The position numbers and the translations under genes are program-made. This document shows, piece by piece, positions 16,571-24,204 of a stretch of DNA of 64,000 bases. The notes beneath the pieces were generated by a model. It was not told the DNA's origin. It was given only the letters and a program-made list of their open reading frames with translations, and ran no database searches. Within the stretch, counting starts at the first letter, position 1; each line of letters begins with the position of its first letter. This DNA is from Planctomycetota bacterium (GTDB taxonomy: Bacteria > Planctomycetota > Phycisphaerae > Phycisphaerales > SM1A02), in contig VGXR01000004.1 in assembly GCA_016873255.1 (NCBI GenBank), positions 1-64,000 on the forward strand, given 5' to 3'.

Positions 16571-17436
16571 ATCTGCCGCGTCGCGTCGCTCTTGTTGAGC
16601 GTGTAGAAGTGGATCCCTTCCACGCCGCTGTCCATGAGGTCGCGTGCCTGCTCCGCGGCCCAGTGGACGCCGGCGCGCGCCACGGCATCGGCGCTGTCCT
16701 CGCAGCGCTTGAGGTGCCGCAGCAGCGCGGCGGGGAACCGGGTGCCCGCGGCGAGGTCGGCCATGCGCTTCATGCCCGCGAGAGACGTGATCGGCATGAT
16801 GCCCGCGATGATGGGCACCTTGATGCCGGCGAGCCGGCAGCGGTCGCGCCAGTCGAAGAACGCGCGGTTGTCGAAGAAGAGCTGGGTGATGACGAAGTCC
16901 GCGCCCGCGTCCACCTTGGCGCGCAGGTGGTCCATCTGCACCAGCGTGTTGGGCGTCTCGGGGTGGCCTTCCGGGAACCCGGCGACGCCGATCCCGAACC
17001 CGCGCGCGTCACGGTGGCGGCCGCCCGAGCCGAAGGCCCGGACGGTGCGCACGAGGTCGGCAGCGTGGCGGAAGTGGCCGGGCTCCGATGACGCCTGCCC
17101 GCGCGGCGCGTCGCCGCGGAGCGCGAGGATGTTCGAGACGCCGCGCCCCGCGTAGCGCTCGAGGATGCCCTCGATCTCGGCGACGGTGTGGCCCACGCAC
17201 GTGAGGTGCGGGATGGGGTCGAGCGTCCCCGCTTCCGCAAGGCGCGCCACCAGCGCGTCGGTGCGGTCGCGCGTGCTGCCGCCGGCGCCGTAGGTCACGC
17301 TGACGAACGAGGGCTTGAGCGCCTCGAACTCGTGGAGCGACGCCGTGAAGTCCGCCCACGCGGTTTCCGTCTTCGGGGGGAAGAACTCGAAGCTGGCGGT
17401 CATGCCGTCCCGCGCGAGGGCGTCGGTGAAATGCAT
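16507..17436 (-). CDS. metF: Methylenetetrahydrofolate reductase
   Basis: This 309-residue flavoenzyme reduces 5,10-methylene-THF to 5-methyl-THF for methionine synthesis. Family blocks are clear: FEFFPPKTE (Glu near residue 17), VSVTYGAGGSTRDRT, PHLTCVGH, NILALRGDAP, ADFVITQLFFDN, and PIIAGIMPITS. The start ATG at 17436 is chosen because TAGACT (17444-17449, opposite strand) ends 7 nt before it. The C-terminal coding end overlaps the convergent TPR gene by 64 nt. It is divergent from rex with only 44 nt between starts. Confidence 0.95.
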   Translation of the reverse strand: MHFTDALARDGMTASFEFFPPKTETAWADFTASLHEFEALKPSFVSVTYGAGGSTRDRTDALVARLAEAGTLDPIPHLTCVGHTVAEIEGILERYAGRGVSNILALRGDAPRGQASSEPGHFRHAADLVRTVRAFGSGGRHRDARGFGIGVAGFPEGHPETPNTLVQMDHLRAKVDAGADFVITQLFFDNRAFFDWRDRCRLAGIKVPIIAGIMPITSLAGMKRMADLAAGTRFPAALLRHLKRCEDSADAVARAGVHWAAEQARDLMDSGVEGIHFYTLNKSDATRQIYRSLGLEGRVGSVASGSQTR

Positions 17437-17443
17437 GTCGCGC

Positions 17444-17449
17444 AGTCTA
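17444..17449 (-). promoter_or_regulatory. -10 box, leaderless start of metF
   Basis: TAGACT on the minus strand ends 7 nt before the metF ATG. Confidence 0.5.
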
Positions 17450-17468
17450 GGCCGCGGTCGTGGGGGGC

Positions 17469-17474
17469 TACACT
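17469..17474 (+). promoter_or_regulatory. -10 box, leaderless start of rex
   Basis: TACACT ends 6 nt before GTG 17481. It lies 19 bp from the metF box, so the two promoters are back to back. Confidence 0.55.
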
Positions 17475-17480
17475 CGTGTC

Positions 17481-18152
17481 GTGGCTGTGCGCGCTCGCGT
17501 CTCCTCACCCACGGCCCACCGGCTCAGCCTCTACCTGCGCGAGTTGGAGCGACTGGCCGCCTCGGGGCGTGCCACGGTGTCGAGCCGGCAGCTGGGGGTC
17601 GCCGCGGGCGCCGCGGAGGCGCAGGTGCGCAAGGACCTGGGCGTGATCGGCACCGCCGGGCTGCCGGGCGTGGGATACGTGGTGGAGTCGCTTGGCGATG
17701 CCATCCGCGCCGCCATCGGCGTGCACCGCAGCTGGCGGGCGGTGCTGGTGGGAGCCGGCAACATCGGCCGGGCGCTGGCCGCGTACCGGAGCTTCCGCGA
17801 GGAGGGCTTCGAGATCGCTGCCGTGTTCGATGCCGATCCGTCGGTGGCCGGCCGGCGCATCTCGGGCACCAAGGTACAGCCGATGGATGCGCTCGCCGAG
17901 TGCGTGCGAAGGCAGGAGATCGAGATCGGGATCATCGCGGTGCCGCCCGAGTCCGCGCAGGAGGTGGCGGACCGCCTGGTGGCCGCGGGCGTGCAAGGCA
18001 TCCTCAACTTCGCGCCGCGCCGGGTGCGGGTGCCCGACCGCGTGCCCGCCATCGGCGTCGACTTCCGTGCGGCGCTGGAGCGGTTGGTGCTGGAGGTCTC
18101 GCAGCGCGACGAAGGGCCGGTGCCCGCGCGTCGCCGGGGGAGGTCGGCATGA
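17481..18152 (+). CDS. rex: Redox-sensing transcriptional repressor Rex
   Basis: Rex proteins bind DNA and release it when NADH/NAD+ rises. This 223-residue protein has the N-terminal winged helix (SSPTAHRLSLYLRELERLAASGRATVSSRQLGVAAGAAEAQVRKDLG), which is the Rex signature, followed by a Rossmann domain with GAGNIG at residues 91-96. The usual R-KDL... helix and a domain-swapped C-terminal helix are visible. The GTG start at 17481 follows a TACACT box by 6 nt. It overlaps the next gene by ATGA. Confidence 0.93.
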   Translation: MAVRARVSSPTAHRLSLYLRELERLAASGRATVSSRQLGVAAGAAEAQVRKDLGVIGTAGLPGVGYVVESLGDAIRAAIGVHRSWRAVLVGAGNIGRALAAYRSFREEGFEIAAVFDADPSVAGRRISGTKVQPMDALAECVRRQEIEIGIIAVPPESAQEVADRLVAAGVQGILNFAPRRVRVPDRVPAIGVDFRAALERLVLEVSQRDEGPVPARRRGRSA

Positions 18153-18802
18153 CGGCGGTCGGTGGATGGCGACGGTGGTCCGTGCTGCTGCTGCTTGCGG
18201 CCCCGGCCGCCTGCACGGCGACCGTGGTTCCCCCCGACGGGCTGAGCGATGCGCGGAGCCGCGCCATGGAACTCGAGCGCCGCGTGGCAGCGCTGGAGGC
18301 GCGCAATGCCGAGTTGGCCGCGCAGCTTGCCGCCGCGCGCGACGTGGAGGCCGCGCCGCCCGGTGCTGCGGGGCCCGATGCCGAGGTGCTCGAGGCCACG
18401 CCGCGGCTGGTCTCGCTCTCGGGCGGCGGGGCGTCGAGCGAATGGAGCGGCGATGCCGCGGGCGACGCGCGTCCCGCGGTGGTGCACGTGGCGGTGGAGC
18501 CCCGCGACGGGATGTCGCGGGTGATCCAGGTGTCGGGCGCGTGCGAGGTGAACGTGGCGTTCGTGGACCCGGCGGGCGAGGTGCGATCGCTCGGGCGGCG
18601 TGCCTACCGGCCGAAGGAGCTCCGTGCCGCGTGGCGGTCGGGGTTCATGGGCATGCACTACGCGCTCGAGGTGCCGGTGCAGGTGCCGGCGGGCATGGCA
18701 CGTGGGCCGTGGAGCGTGTCGGTGTCGGTCACCGACGGCTGGACCGGGCGCGTCGTGCGGTGGGCGGGCACCGTGGCGCCGCCCGCTGCTTCACCGCACT
18801 GA
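18149..18802 (+). CDS. Putative lipoprotein with coiled coil
   Basis: This 217-residue protein begins with a basic start and hydrophobic stretch ending PAAC (Cys22), a likely lipobox. Residues about 35-60 (ARSRAMELERRVAALEARNAELAAQLAAARD) form a coiled coil, then a linker, and a C-terminal domain with strands (VVHVAVEPRDGMSRVIQVSGACEVNVAFVDPAGE, YALEVPVQVPAGM). The ATG overlaps the rex stop (ATGA), so it is coupled to rex. No function is assigned. Confidence 0.7.
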   Translation: MTAVGGWRRWSVLLLLAAPAACTATVVPPDGLSDARSRAMELERRVAALEARNAELAAQLAAARDVEAAPPGAAGPDAEVLEATPRLVSLSGGGASSEWSGDAAGDARPAVVHVAVEPRDGMSRVIQVSGACEVNVAFVDPAGEVRSLGRRAYRPKELRAAWRSGFMGMHYALEVPVQVPAGMARGPWSVSVSVTDGWTGRVVRWAGTVAPPAASPH

Positions 18803-18809
18803 GCCGGGC

Positions 18810-18815
18810 TACCAT
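18810..18815 (+). promoter_or_regulatory. -10 box upstream of small lipoprotein
   Basis: TACCAT ends 6 nt before ATG 18822. Confidence 0.45.
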
Positions 18816-18821
18816 GGGCGC

Positions 18822-19085
18822 ATGATGGGTCCGAGCCCCACCGCCTGCCGCGCGTCGCGGCGTTTACCGGCCGCCCGCGCAGCCGTGCTGCTGGCTGCGG
18901 TGGGGGCCGTGGCCTGCGCCGCAGCCGGGTGCCAGAAGCCGCTCTTCCCCGAGAACGCTCCTCGGACGCAGTTCGAGCGGTTCGACACCATGCGGTCGGG
19001 CGCCGCCCCGAAGGAAGAGCTGGACGTGTTCGGCACGCCGCAGCCGGCGCTGCGCGCGCGGCTTACGCCCACGACGCAGGACTGA
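18822..19085 (+). CDS. Small putative lipoprotein
   Basis: This 87-residue protein has a basic N-terminus, a hydrophobic helix and the lipobox AAGC (Cys37), leaving a 50-residue mature part (QKPLFPENAPRTQFERFDTMR...) of no known family. Pro and Arg are common, and it ends LTPTTQD. The motif PRTQFERFDTMR resembles short lipoproteins that follow envelope genes in planctomycetes, but that is only an impression. Its -10 box supports ATG 18822. Confidence 0.6.
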   Translation: MMGPSPTACRASRRLPAARAAVLLAAVGAVACAAAGCQKPLFPENAPRTQFERFDTMRSGAAPKEELDVFGTPQPALRARLTPTTQD

Positions 19086-19151
19086 CGCAGGACGGACCGA
19101 TCTCGGCTTGAGGCGGAGGCCGCCGCGTGCCGATGATCAGGCCGGAGGTGG

Positions 19152-19907
19152 GTGCCACGGCCGGCGCCTTGGATTGAAGTGAGCACGGACGCCGCCACCC
19201 AACAACCGCAGTCACTGCCCGCCCGCCCCCGCATGCCGCGCGCCGTGGTGGTCTGGACGGCATTCGCCGCCTCGTCAGCGGTGGCCGTGGGCGCCCTCTG
19301 GCTGGCGGCCCCCGCGCGTCGCGTCGACGCCGGGCTGGAGCGCACGCCGAGCGAGGCGTCTGCTGGCGCGCTGGTGGGCGCCGGGCTCGCTGCGGCGCCG
19401 CGGATCGCCCCGCGCGACGCCACGATCGACCGCACTCGCTGGAGGGCCATCGTCATCCACGACAGCCGGTCGCCGGCCGGTGACTTGGCATCCATCGAGC
19501 GCCGGCACCTCGATGCCGGGCTTGCGGGGCTCGGCTACCACTTCGTGATCGGCAATGGGCAGGGGATGGACGACGGCGGCGTCGCCGTGGGCTACCGGTG
19601 GGAGCGCCAGCTGCCCGGCGCGCACGCCAGCGCCTCGATGCGCGCCCCGCGCGCAACCCGGGCCAATCCGGTTGCGCTTGACGCGGCGGCGATCAATCGT
19701 TCCGCCGTGGCGGTGTGCCTGGTGGGCAACGGCGACCGGCGCCCGTTCACCGAGCGCCAGGTGCGGGAACTGGCGGCGCTGGTGCGTGCGCTGCAGACGG
19801 AGTTTGGCATCGGATCGGCGGACGTCCTGCTGCGGTCCGAGCTCGCCGCGGACGGCTCGATGGCGCACTTCCCGGCGACGGAATTCCGCTCGGCGCTGCT
19901 TCCTTGA
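19152..19907 (+). CDS. PGRP/amidase_2-like protein with altered zinc site
   Basis: After an N-terminal anchor helix (VVWTAFAASSAVAVGALWLA) comes a domain of the N-acetylmuramoyl-L-alanine amidase / PGRP family: RWRAIVIHDSRSPAG, YHFVIGNGQGMDDGGVAVGYRWERQLPGAH and VAVCLVGNGDRRPFTERQ. These normally cleave the amide of peptidoglycan. The first zinc His (IVIHDS) is kept. The second His-containing block (GHRD-type) reads LLRSEL, and the TxCPG end reads MAHFPATEF, so the second His and the Cys are replaced. It may be a binder rather than an active amidase. GTG 19152 has GGAGG upstream; GTG 19179 is an alternative. About 251 residues. Confidence 0.7.
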   Translation: MPRPAPWIEVSTDAATQQPQSLPARPRMPRAVVVWTAFAASSAVAVGALWLAAPARRVDAGLERTPSEASAGALVGAGLAAAPRIAPRDATIDRTRWRAIVIHDSRSPAGDLASIERRHLDAGLAGLGYHFVIGNGQGMDDGGVAVGYRWERQLPGAHASASMRAPRATRANPVALDAAAINRSAVAVCLVGNGDRRPFTERQVRELAALVRALQTEFGIGSADVLLRSELAADGSMAHFPATEFRSALLP

Positions 19908-19951
19908 CCGTTCGCGCCGCGGGGCGAAAAGCGCCGGGATTTGCTGAAATG

Positions 19952-19980
19952 TTGCGGGTTTCGCGGCGTCTTGCTACTCT
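19952..19980 (+). promoter_or_regulatory. Promoter of the Ser/Thr kinase gene
   Basis: TTGCGG (19952-19957) and TACTCT (19975-19980) with a 17-nt spacer. The leader to the ATG is about 117 nt; it contains GGTCACGTCCC and other unassigned sequence. Confidence 0.55.
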
Positions 19981-20103
19981 GCGGAACCTCGCCGTCCGCC
20001 CCCAAAGGGGTCACGTCCCACGGCAGTCCCCGACGCGCGCCGCCCCCCACGCCTGCGCCGGGCCTCCCTTCCGGAGGGACCGCACGAAGGGGTGTTGCCT
20101 GCC

Positions 20104-21054
20104 ATGTCCCCCGTGATGTCGAGTTCCTCCGCCATCCCCGCCGAGCTCTTCGGCTACAAGGTCGTGGAGCGGATCGGGGAAGGGGCCGCGAGCGTGGTCT
20201 ATGCGGTGATGGACCCGAAGTCGCGCCAGGTGATGGCCCTCAAGCACGTGATCCGGCGGTCGGACAAGGACCAGCGCTTCATCGACCAGGTGGAGCAGGA
20301 GCACAAGGTCGGCTCCAAGCTCGACCACGTGAACATCCGCGGCATCAAGCGGTTCATGAAGAACAACAAGTTCATGTTCGGCGCGACGCTCGACGCGGCG
20401 CTGCTGATGGAACTGGTGGACGCGTCCACGCTCGAGGGCCCGTTCCGCCCCTCGGGCGCGCAGATCGGCCACTACTTCGCGCAGGCGGCGCGCGCGCTCA
20501 CGCACATGCACGAGCGCGGGTTCGTGCACGCGGACATGAAGCCCTCCAACATGATGGTCTGCGAGGACGGCACCGTGAAGGTGATCGACCTCGGGCAGGC
20601 ATGCGTGGTGGGCACCGTCAAGAAGCGCGTGCAGGGGACGCCCGGCTACATCGCGCCCGAGCAGGCGCAGCGCCGCGAGATCACGCCCGTCACCGACGTC
20701 TACAACTTCGGCGCCACGCTCTACTGGGTGCTGATGCGCGACGAGATCCCGTGCATCCTGCCCTCGGGCAGCTCGCGCGTGTCGAGGACGGGCGATCCGT
20801 CGACGCTCAAGCTCCCGAAGCCGCTGCACGAGCAGGACCCGCGCGTGCCCGCCGAGTTCAGCGACCTGGTCATGCAGTGCATCCATATGGACCCCGGGGC
20901 CCGCATCCAGTCGATGCAGCTGGTGGCCGACCGCCTTGACGTTATCGCCGCGAACTGCCGCCGCACCGGCGCGGGCCGCGAGCTCGAGGGGCGCATGGGT
21001 GTCGGCAGCGCGCCGGACCGCGCCTACGACAGCGAGCCCTCGCGCGGCAGCTGA
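20104..21054 (+). CDS. Serine/threonine protein kinase, catalytic domain only
   Basis: This 316-residue protein is a Hanks-type kinase. The glycine loop is IGEGAASVV (residues 24-32), the ATP Lys is K47 (MALKHV), the catalytic loop is HADMKPSN (142-149, with Asp144, Lys146, Asn149), and the metal-binding Asp162 lies in IDLG, which replaces DFG. The HAD sequence replaces the usual HRD. APE-like GTPGYIAPEQAQ follows. There is no transmembrane helix or sensor domain, so it is soluble. It lies 3 nt upstream of a double protease gene. Target proteins cannot be inferred. Confidence 0.9.
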   Translation: MSPVMSSSSAIPAELFGYKVVERIGEGAASVVYAVMDPKSRQVMALKHVIRRSDKDQRFIDQVEQEHKVGSKLDHVNIRGIKRFMKNNKFMFGATLDAALLMELVDASTLEGPFRPSGAQIGHYFAQAARALTHMHERGFVHADMKPSNMMVCEDGTVKVIDLGQACVVGTVKKRVQGTPGYIAPEQAQRREITPVTDVYNFGATLYWVLMRDEIPCILPSGSSRVSRTGDPSTLKLPKPLHEQDPRVPAEFSDLVMQCIHMDPGARIQSMQLVADRLDVIAANCRRTGAGRELEGRMGVGSAPDRAYDSEPSRGS

Positions 21055-21057
21055 CCG

Positions 21058-23466
21058 ATGCGCGCTCCTCGCGCCATTGACCTGAACCTGCGGACTGCTG
21101 CCCGGGTCCTCGCGTGCTGCGGCGCGGCGTGGATCGCCTGCCGGGCGCCGGGCGCCGACGACGCGATCCGTTCGCCCGAGGACCTGCGCACGCTGGAAGC
21201 GAGGATCCGCGCGGTGGCGCCGAAGGTGCGCGACTGCGTGGTGGGGATCGTGGTCACCGACGACAAGGGCATGGAGGCCGGTTCCGGCAGCGGCACCATC
21301 ATCAGCGCCGACGGATGGGTGCTCACCGCCGGCCACGTGGGACAATCGCCCGGGCGCAAGGTGACGGTGCTGCTTGCGGACGGGACGCCGCTTCCTGCGG
21401 TGACCGTCGGCCAGCACTTCGGCCCGGACGGCGACGTGGGGCTCATCAAGATCTATGCGGGCGCGCGCGCGCTGCCGTTTGCGCCGCTGGGCGCCGCCGC
21501 CGGGCTGGTGACGGGCGAGGTGCTGGTGGCACTCGGCCATCCGCTCGGGCCCGAGCGCAATCCGTGGCGCCCGCCGCCGCTGCGCGTCGGGCACCTGATC
21601 GCCCGCGCGGACTGGCAGTTCGCGCTGGATGCGCCGCTCAGCCCCGGTGACTCGGGCGGCGGCGTCTTCACGCTGGAGGGCGCGCTGGTGGGCGTGAACT
21701 CCGCGGCTTCCGCGCGCCCCGACATGAACCTGGCCGCGACCGTCGAGAGCGCGAAGGAGCGCATGGAGTCGCTGCGGGAGGGCCTGGCCTCGGGCGCTTA
21801 CCTGGCCGATCCCTCGAAGGACCCGATGGAGGTGGCGCGCGGGGAGCGCGGCGGCGCGGGAGATGGCGACGGCGACGAAGGTGAAGGGGACGGCGGCGAT
21901 GCCGAAGCCGGCGCTGCGCCGGAGGCCCCGCCCGCGATGGTCGCGGCCGGTACCGCAGCCGGAGAGCAGTCCGAGCGCCGCCTGGCAACGCTCGAGGCGC
22001 TGGTGGCGCTCAACGACCCCTTCGCCGACAGCATCGTGAACGTGATCGTGGATTCGCGCGATGCGTGCCTGGGGACCTTCGTCGACGACGAAGGGCGCGT
22101 GGTGACGAAGGCCAGCGAGCTCGGCCATGCCGCGCGACGCATCGACGTGCTCCTTGCCGACGGTCTGTCCGTTCCGGGACGCGTGCTTGCGGTGGACCGC
22201 GCGCTGGACCTGGCCATCCTGGACACCGGCGTGACGGACGTGGTGCCGGTGGTGTTCGACGGCGACCACGAGCCCGCGCTCGGCGATGCCGTGGTCACCG
22301 CGGGTCGCGGCATGGCGCCGCTGGCACTCGGTTTCCGCTCGCTCGGGCCGTACGCCTCCGGGCGGTCGGATGCCGCCAGCCGGGCGCTCCTCGGCGTGGC
22401 GCTGCGCCCGCCGACCGAGACCGAGCGCACGCAGATCCCGGGCGGCGTGGGCCAGGTGGTGGCGAAGCTCATGCCCGCGAGCGGCGCGGCGCGCGCGGGC
22501 ATCGCCGAGGGCGACGCGATCATCGCGATCGATGGCGCTCCGCTCGAGTCGGCGGAATCGGCCGCGGTGCCGCTCGGCATGCGCGCACCGGGCGACGAGG
22601 TCCGGGTGCAGTGGTCGCATGCAGGAGAGCGCAGGGAGTCGCAGGTGAAGCTCCTGCGGCCCCCCGGCATGGAGATGCGCCGTGCGCTGAGCACCGGCGC
22701 CGAGCTGAGCCGCCGGGCCACGGGCTTCGGAGAGGTGATCCAGCACGATGGCGTGGTTCCGGCGATGGCCATGGGCGGCCCGGTGCTCGACAGCTCGGGG
22801 CGCGTGGTGGGCCTCAACATCGCGCGCGCGGACCGGATGAAGACGTACGCGCTCTCGGCGGCGCGCGTGAAGGCGAGCGTGGACGAGATGCTCGCCAAGG
22901 TCGCGCGCGGCGAGGTGCTCCCGCCGCCTGACCCGGCCGCGGGGCTCGAGGCGGTGACATTCGGTGCCGATGGCTTCGCCACGCTGCTCCCCGCCGGTGC
23001 GCGCGTCCTCGGGCCGACGTGCGTGGTGGGCGAGGGCGGCGCCATCGAGGGGTGGGGCGACGCCGATGACCTGGCCATCTGGAGGCTGCGCGTGCCGGCG
23101 GCCGGGCGCTACGACTTCTCGCTCGACGCGGCCGGCGAGGGCGGCGGCAAGCTCGACGTCTTCGTGGCCAATGACCTGATGACCGTGGGCGTGCGCGGCG
23201 GTGCGCCGCGCGCCATGGTGCGCGTGGGCGAGACCGTGGTGGACGAGGCAGGCGACGTGGTGGTGCGCGTGCAGCCGCTCGGGCGGCCGTCGGGCGCGGT
23301 GATGACGCTCCACGGCATCCGGGTGCAGCGCACCGACCAGCTGCGCATGGCGGAGGCGGCGTGGCCGCTCCTGCGCTGGAAGGACTTCACGCGCTACAAG
23401 CGCGAGTGGGAGCGCGAGGAGCGCCGGCGCCGGCGCGAGGAAGAACGCAAGGGAGGCCAGCCGTGA
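21058..23466 (+). CDS. Double trypsin-like protease: active S1 domain plus pseudoprotease with nested PDZ
   Basis: This 802-residue protein has an N-terminal signal (about residues 12-32) and two HtrA-like domains. Domain 1 (about 50-240) keeps the triad: His93 in TAGHVG, Asp126 in GDVGLI and Ser199 in SPGDSGGGV. An acidic Gly/Glu/Asp linker follows (261-308). Domain 2 (about 310-610) lacks the triad: KASELG stands where TAGHV is expected, Asp384 is kept in ALDLAI, but the nucleophile position reads AMAMGGPV (Met572). A PDZ domain (about 445-535, ASGAARAGIAEGDAIIAIDG) is inserted within domain 2, between the Asp and Ser segments. A further beta domain (about 625-770) and a charged Arg/Glu tail end the protein. 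It overlaps dCMP deaminase by 4 nt. Confidence 0.88.
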   Translation: MRAPRAIDLNLRTAARVLACCGAAWIACRAPGADDAIRSPEDLRTLEARIRAVAPKVRDCVVGIVVTDDKGMEAGSGSGTIISADGWVLTAGHVGQSPGRKVTVLLADGTPLPAVTVGQHFGPDGDVGLIKIYAGARALPFAPLGAAAGLVTGEVLVALGHPLGPERNPWRPPPLRVGHLIARADWQFALDAPLSPGDSGGGVFTLEGALVGVNSAASARPDMNLAATVESAKERMESLREGLASGAYLADPSKDPMEVARGERGGAGDGDGDEGEGDGGDAEAGAAPEAPPAMVAAGTAAGEQSERRLATLEALVALNDPFADSIVNVIVDSRDACLGTFVDDEGRVVTKASELGHAARRIDVLLADGLSVPGRVLAVDRALDLAILDTGVTDVVPVVFDGDHEPALGDAVVTAGRGMAPLALGFRSLGPYASGRSDAASRALLGVALRPPTETERTQIPGGVGQVVAKLMPASGAARAGIAEGDAIIAIDGAPLESAESAAVPLGMRAPGDEVRVQWSHAGERRESQVKLLRPPGMEMRRALSTGAELSRRATGFGEVIQHDGVVPAMAMGGPVLDSSGRVVGLNIARADRMKTYALSAARVKASVDEMLAKVARGEVLPPPDPAAGLEAVTFGADGFATLLPAGARVLGPTCVVGEGGAIEGWGDADDLAIWRLRVPAAGRYDFSLDAAGEGGGKLDVFVANDLMTVGVRGGAPRAMVRVGETVVDEAGDVVVRVQPLGRPSGAVMTLHGIRVQRTDQLRMAEAAWPLLRWKDFTRYKREWEREERRRRREEERKGGQP

Positions 23467-23930
23467 GCGCGGATTCATCGGAGAAGTGGGACCGCCGTTT
23501 CCTGGCGCTCGCCGACCAGATCGCGGGCTGGTCGAAGGACCCGAGCCGCGGCGTGGGCGCGGTCATCGTGAGCGGGTCGCGGCAGATCGTGGCCACCGGG
23601 TTCAACGGACTGCCCCGGGGCGTGGCCGACCTCCCCGAGCGGCTCGAGCGGCCCGTGAAGTACGACTACGTCTGCCACGCCGAGCTGAACGCGATCATCC
23701 AGTGCGCGCGCAACGGCGTCAGCCCCGTGGGGCACTCGATCTACACCAGCTTCAGCCCCTGCGTTCAGTGCACGCTGGCGATCGTCCAGGCCGGGATCGC
23801 CCGGGTGGTGACCTACCGCTACGGCGGCGACGGCGATGCCCACTGGGAGGAGTCGTTCGCGAAGGCCAAGGCCGTGATGGCCGAGGCGGGCGTGGAGTAT
23901 GCGGCGCTCGGGCGCATCGAGCCGATCTAG
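23463..23930 (+). CDS. Deoxycytidylate deaminase-family protein
   Basis: This 155-residue cytidine-deaminase-fold protein has the zinc motif HAE (His72, Glu74) in YVCHAELNAIIQCARNG and PCxxC (Cys100, Cys103) in SFSPCVQCTLAI, matching ComEB/dCMP deaminase, which makes dUMP for thymidylate synthesis. GFNGLPRG is the typical substrate-loop segment. GTG 23463 overlaps the upstream TGA (GTGA), so it is coupled to the protease. TadA-type is less likely because of the GFNG loop and Y-D-Y before HAE. Confidence 0.9.
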   Translation: MSADSSEKWDRRFLALADQIAGWSKDPSRGVGAVIVSGSRQIVATGFNGLPRGVADLPERLERPVKYDYVCHAELNAIIQCARNGVSPVGHSIYTSFSPCVQCTLAIVQAGIARVVTYRYGGDGDAHWEESFAKAKAVMAEAGVEYAALGRIEPI

Positions 23931-23946
23931 GATCGGTGCGCCCACG

Positions 23947-24204
23947 ATGCCCACGGCACCCGACCCCGCGCTCTCGCACGCCTGCCCGCACCTGGAGAAG
24001 AACGACTCCAGGTGCCAGGAGCGGTTCCGCATGGCGGAGCTCGATGCGATGTACCGCTACTGCATGGGCGGCTTCTACGGATGCCCGCTGTTCCACCGGA
24101 TCAACCGCGAGGAGAAGCACCCGCTGCCCGCGCAGCCGGTGACCGTCCATGGGCGAGCCATGCCGCGAGGTCCCCGCAGCGGAGGCGCCGACGCAGGCGC
24201 CTGA
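23947..24204 (+). CDS. Small Cys-rich protein of unknown function
   Basis: This 85-residue protein has five cysteines arranged C-x8-C, then C-x7-C (CPHLEKNDSRC and YRYCMGGFYGCPLFHRI), a pattern shared by small conserved proteins that bind zinc or an Fe-S cluster. The C-terminal 25 residues are basic and Pro/Gly-rich. ATG 23947 is preferred; the last 56 nt overlap the 5' end of xerD. No function can be given. Confidence 0.6.
   Translation: MPTAPDPALSHACPHLEKNDSRCQERFRMAELDAMYRYCMGGFYGCPLFHRINREEKHPLPAQPVTVHGRAMPRGPRSGGADAGA

Noticed and set aside
20011-23478. 1155-codon open frame opposite the kinase and protease genes
   Set aside because: Composed of His/Arg/Ala-rich shadow translation; both sense genes have full catalytic motifs.
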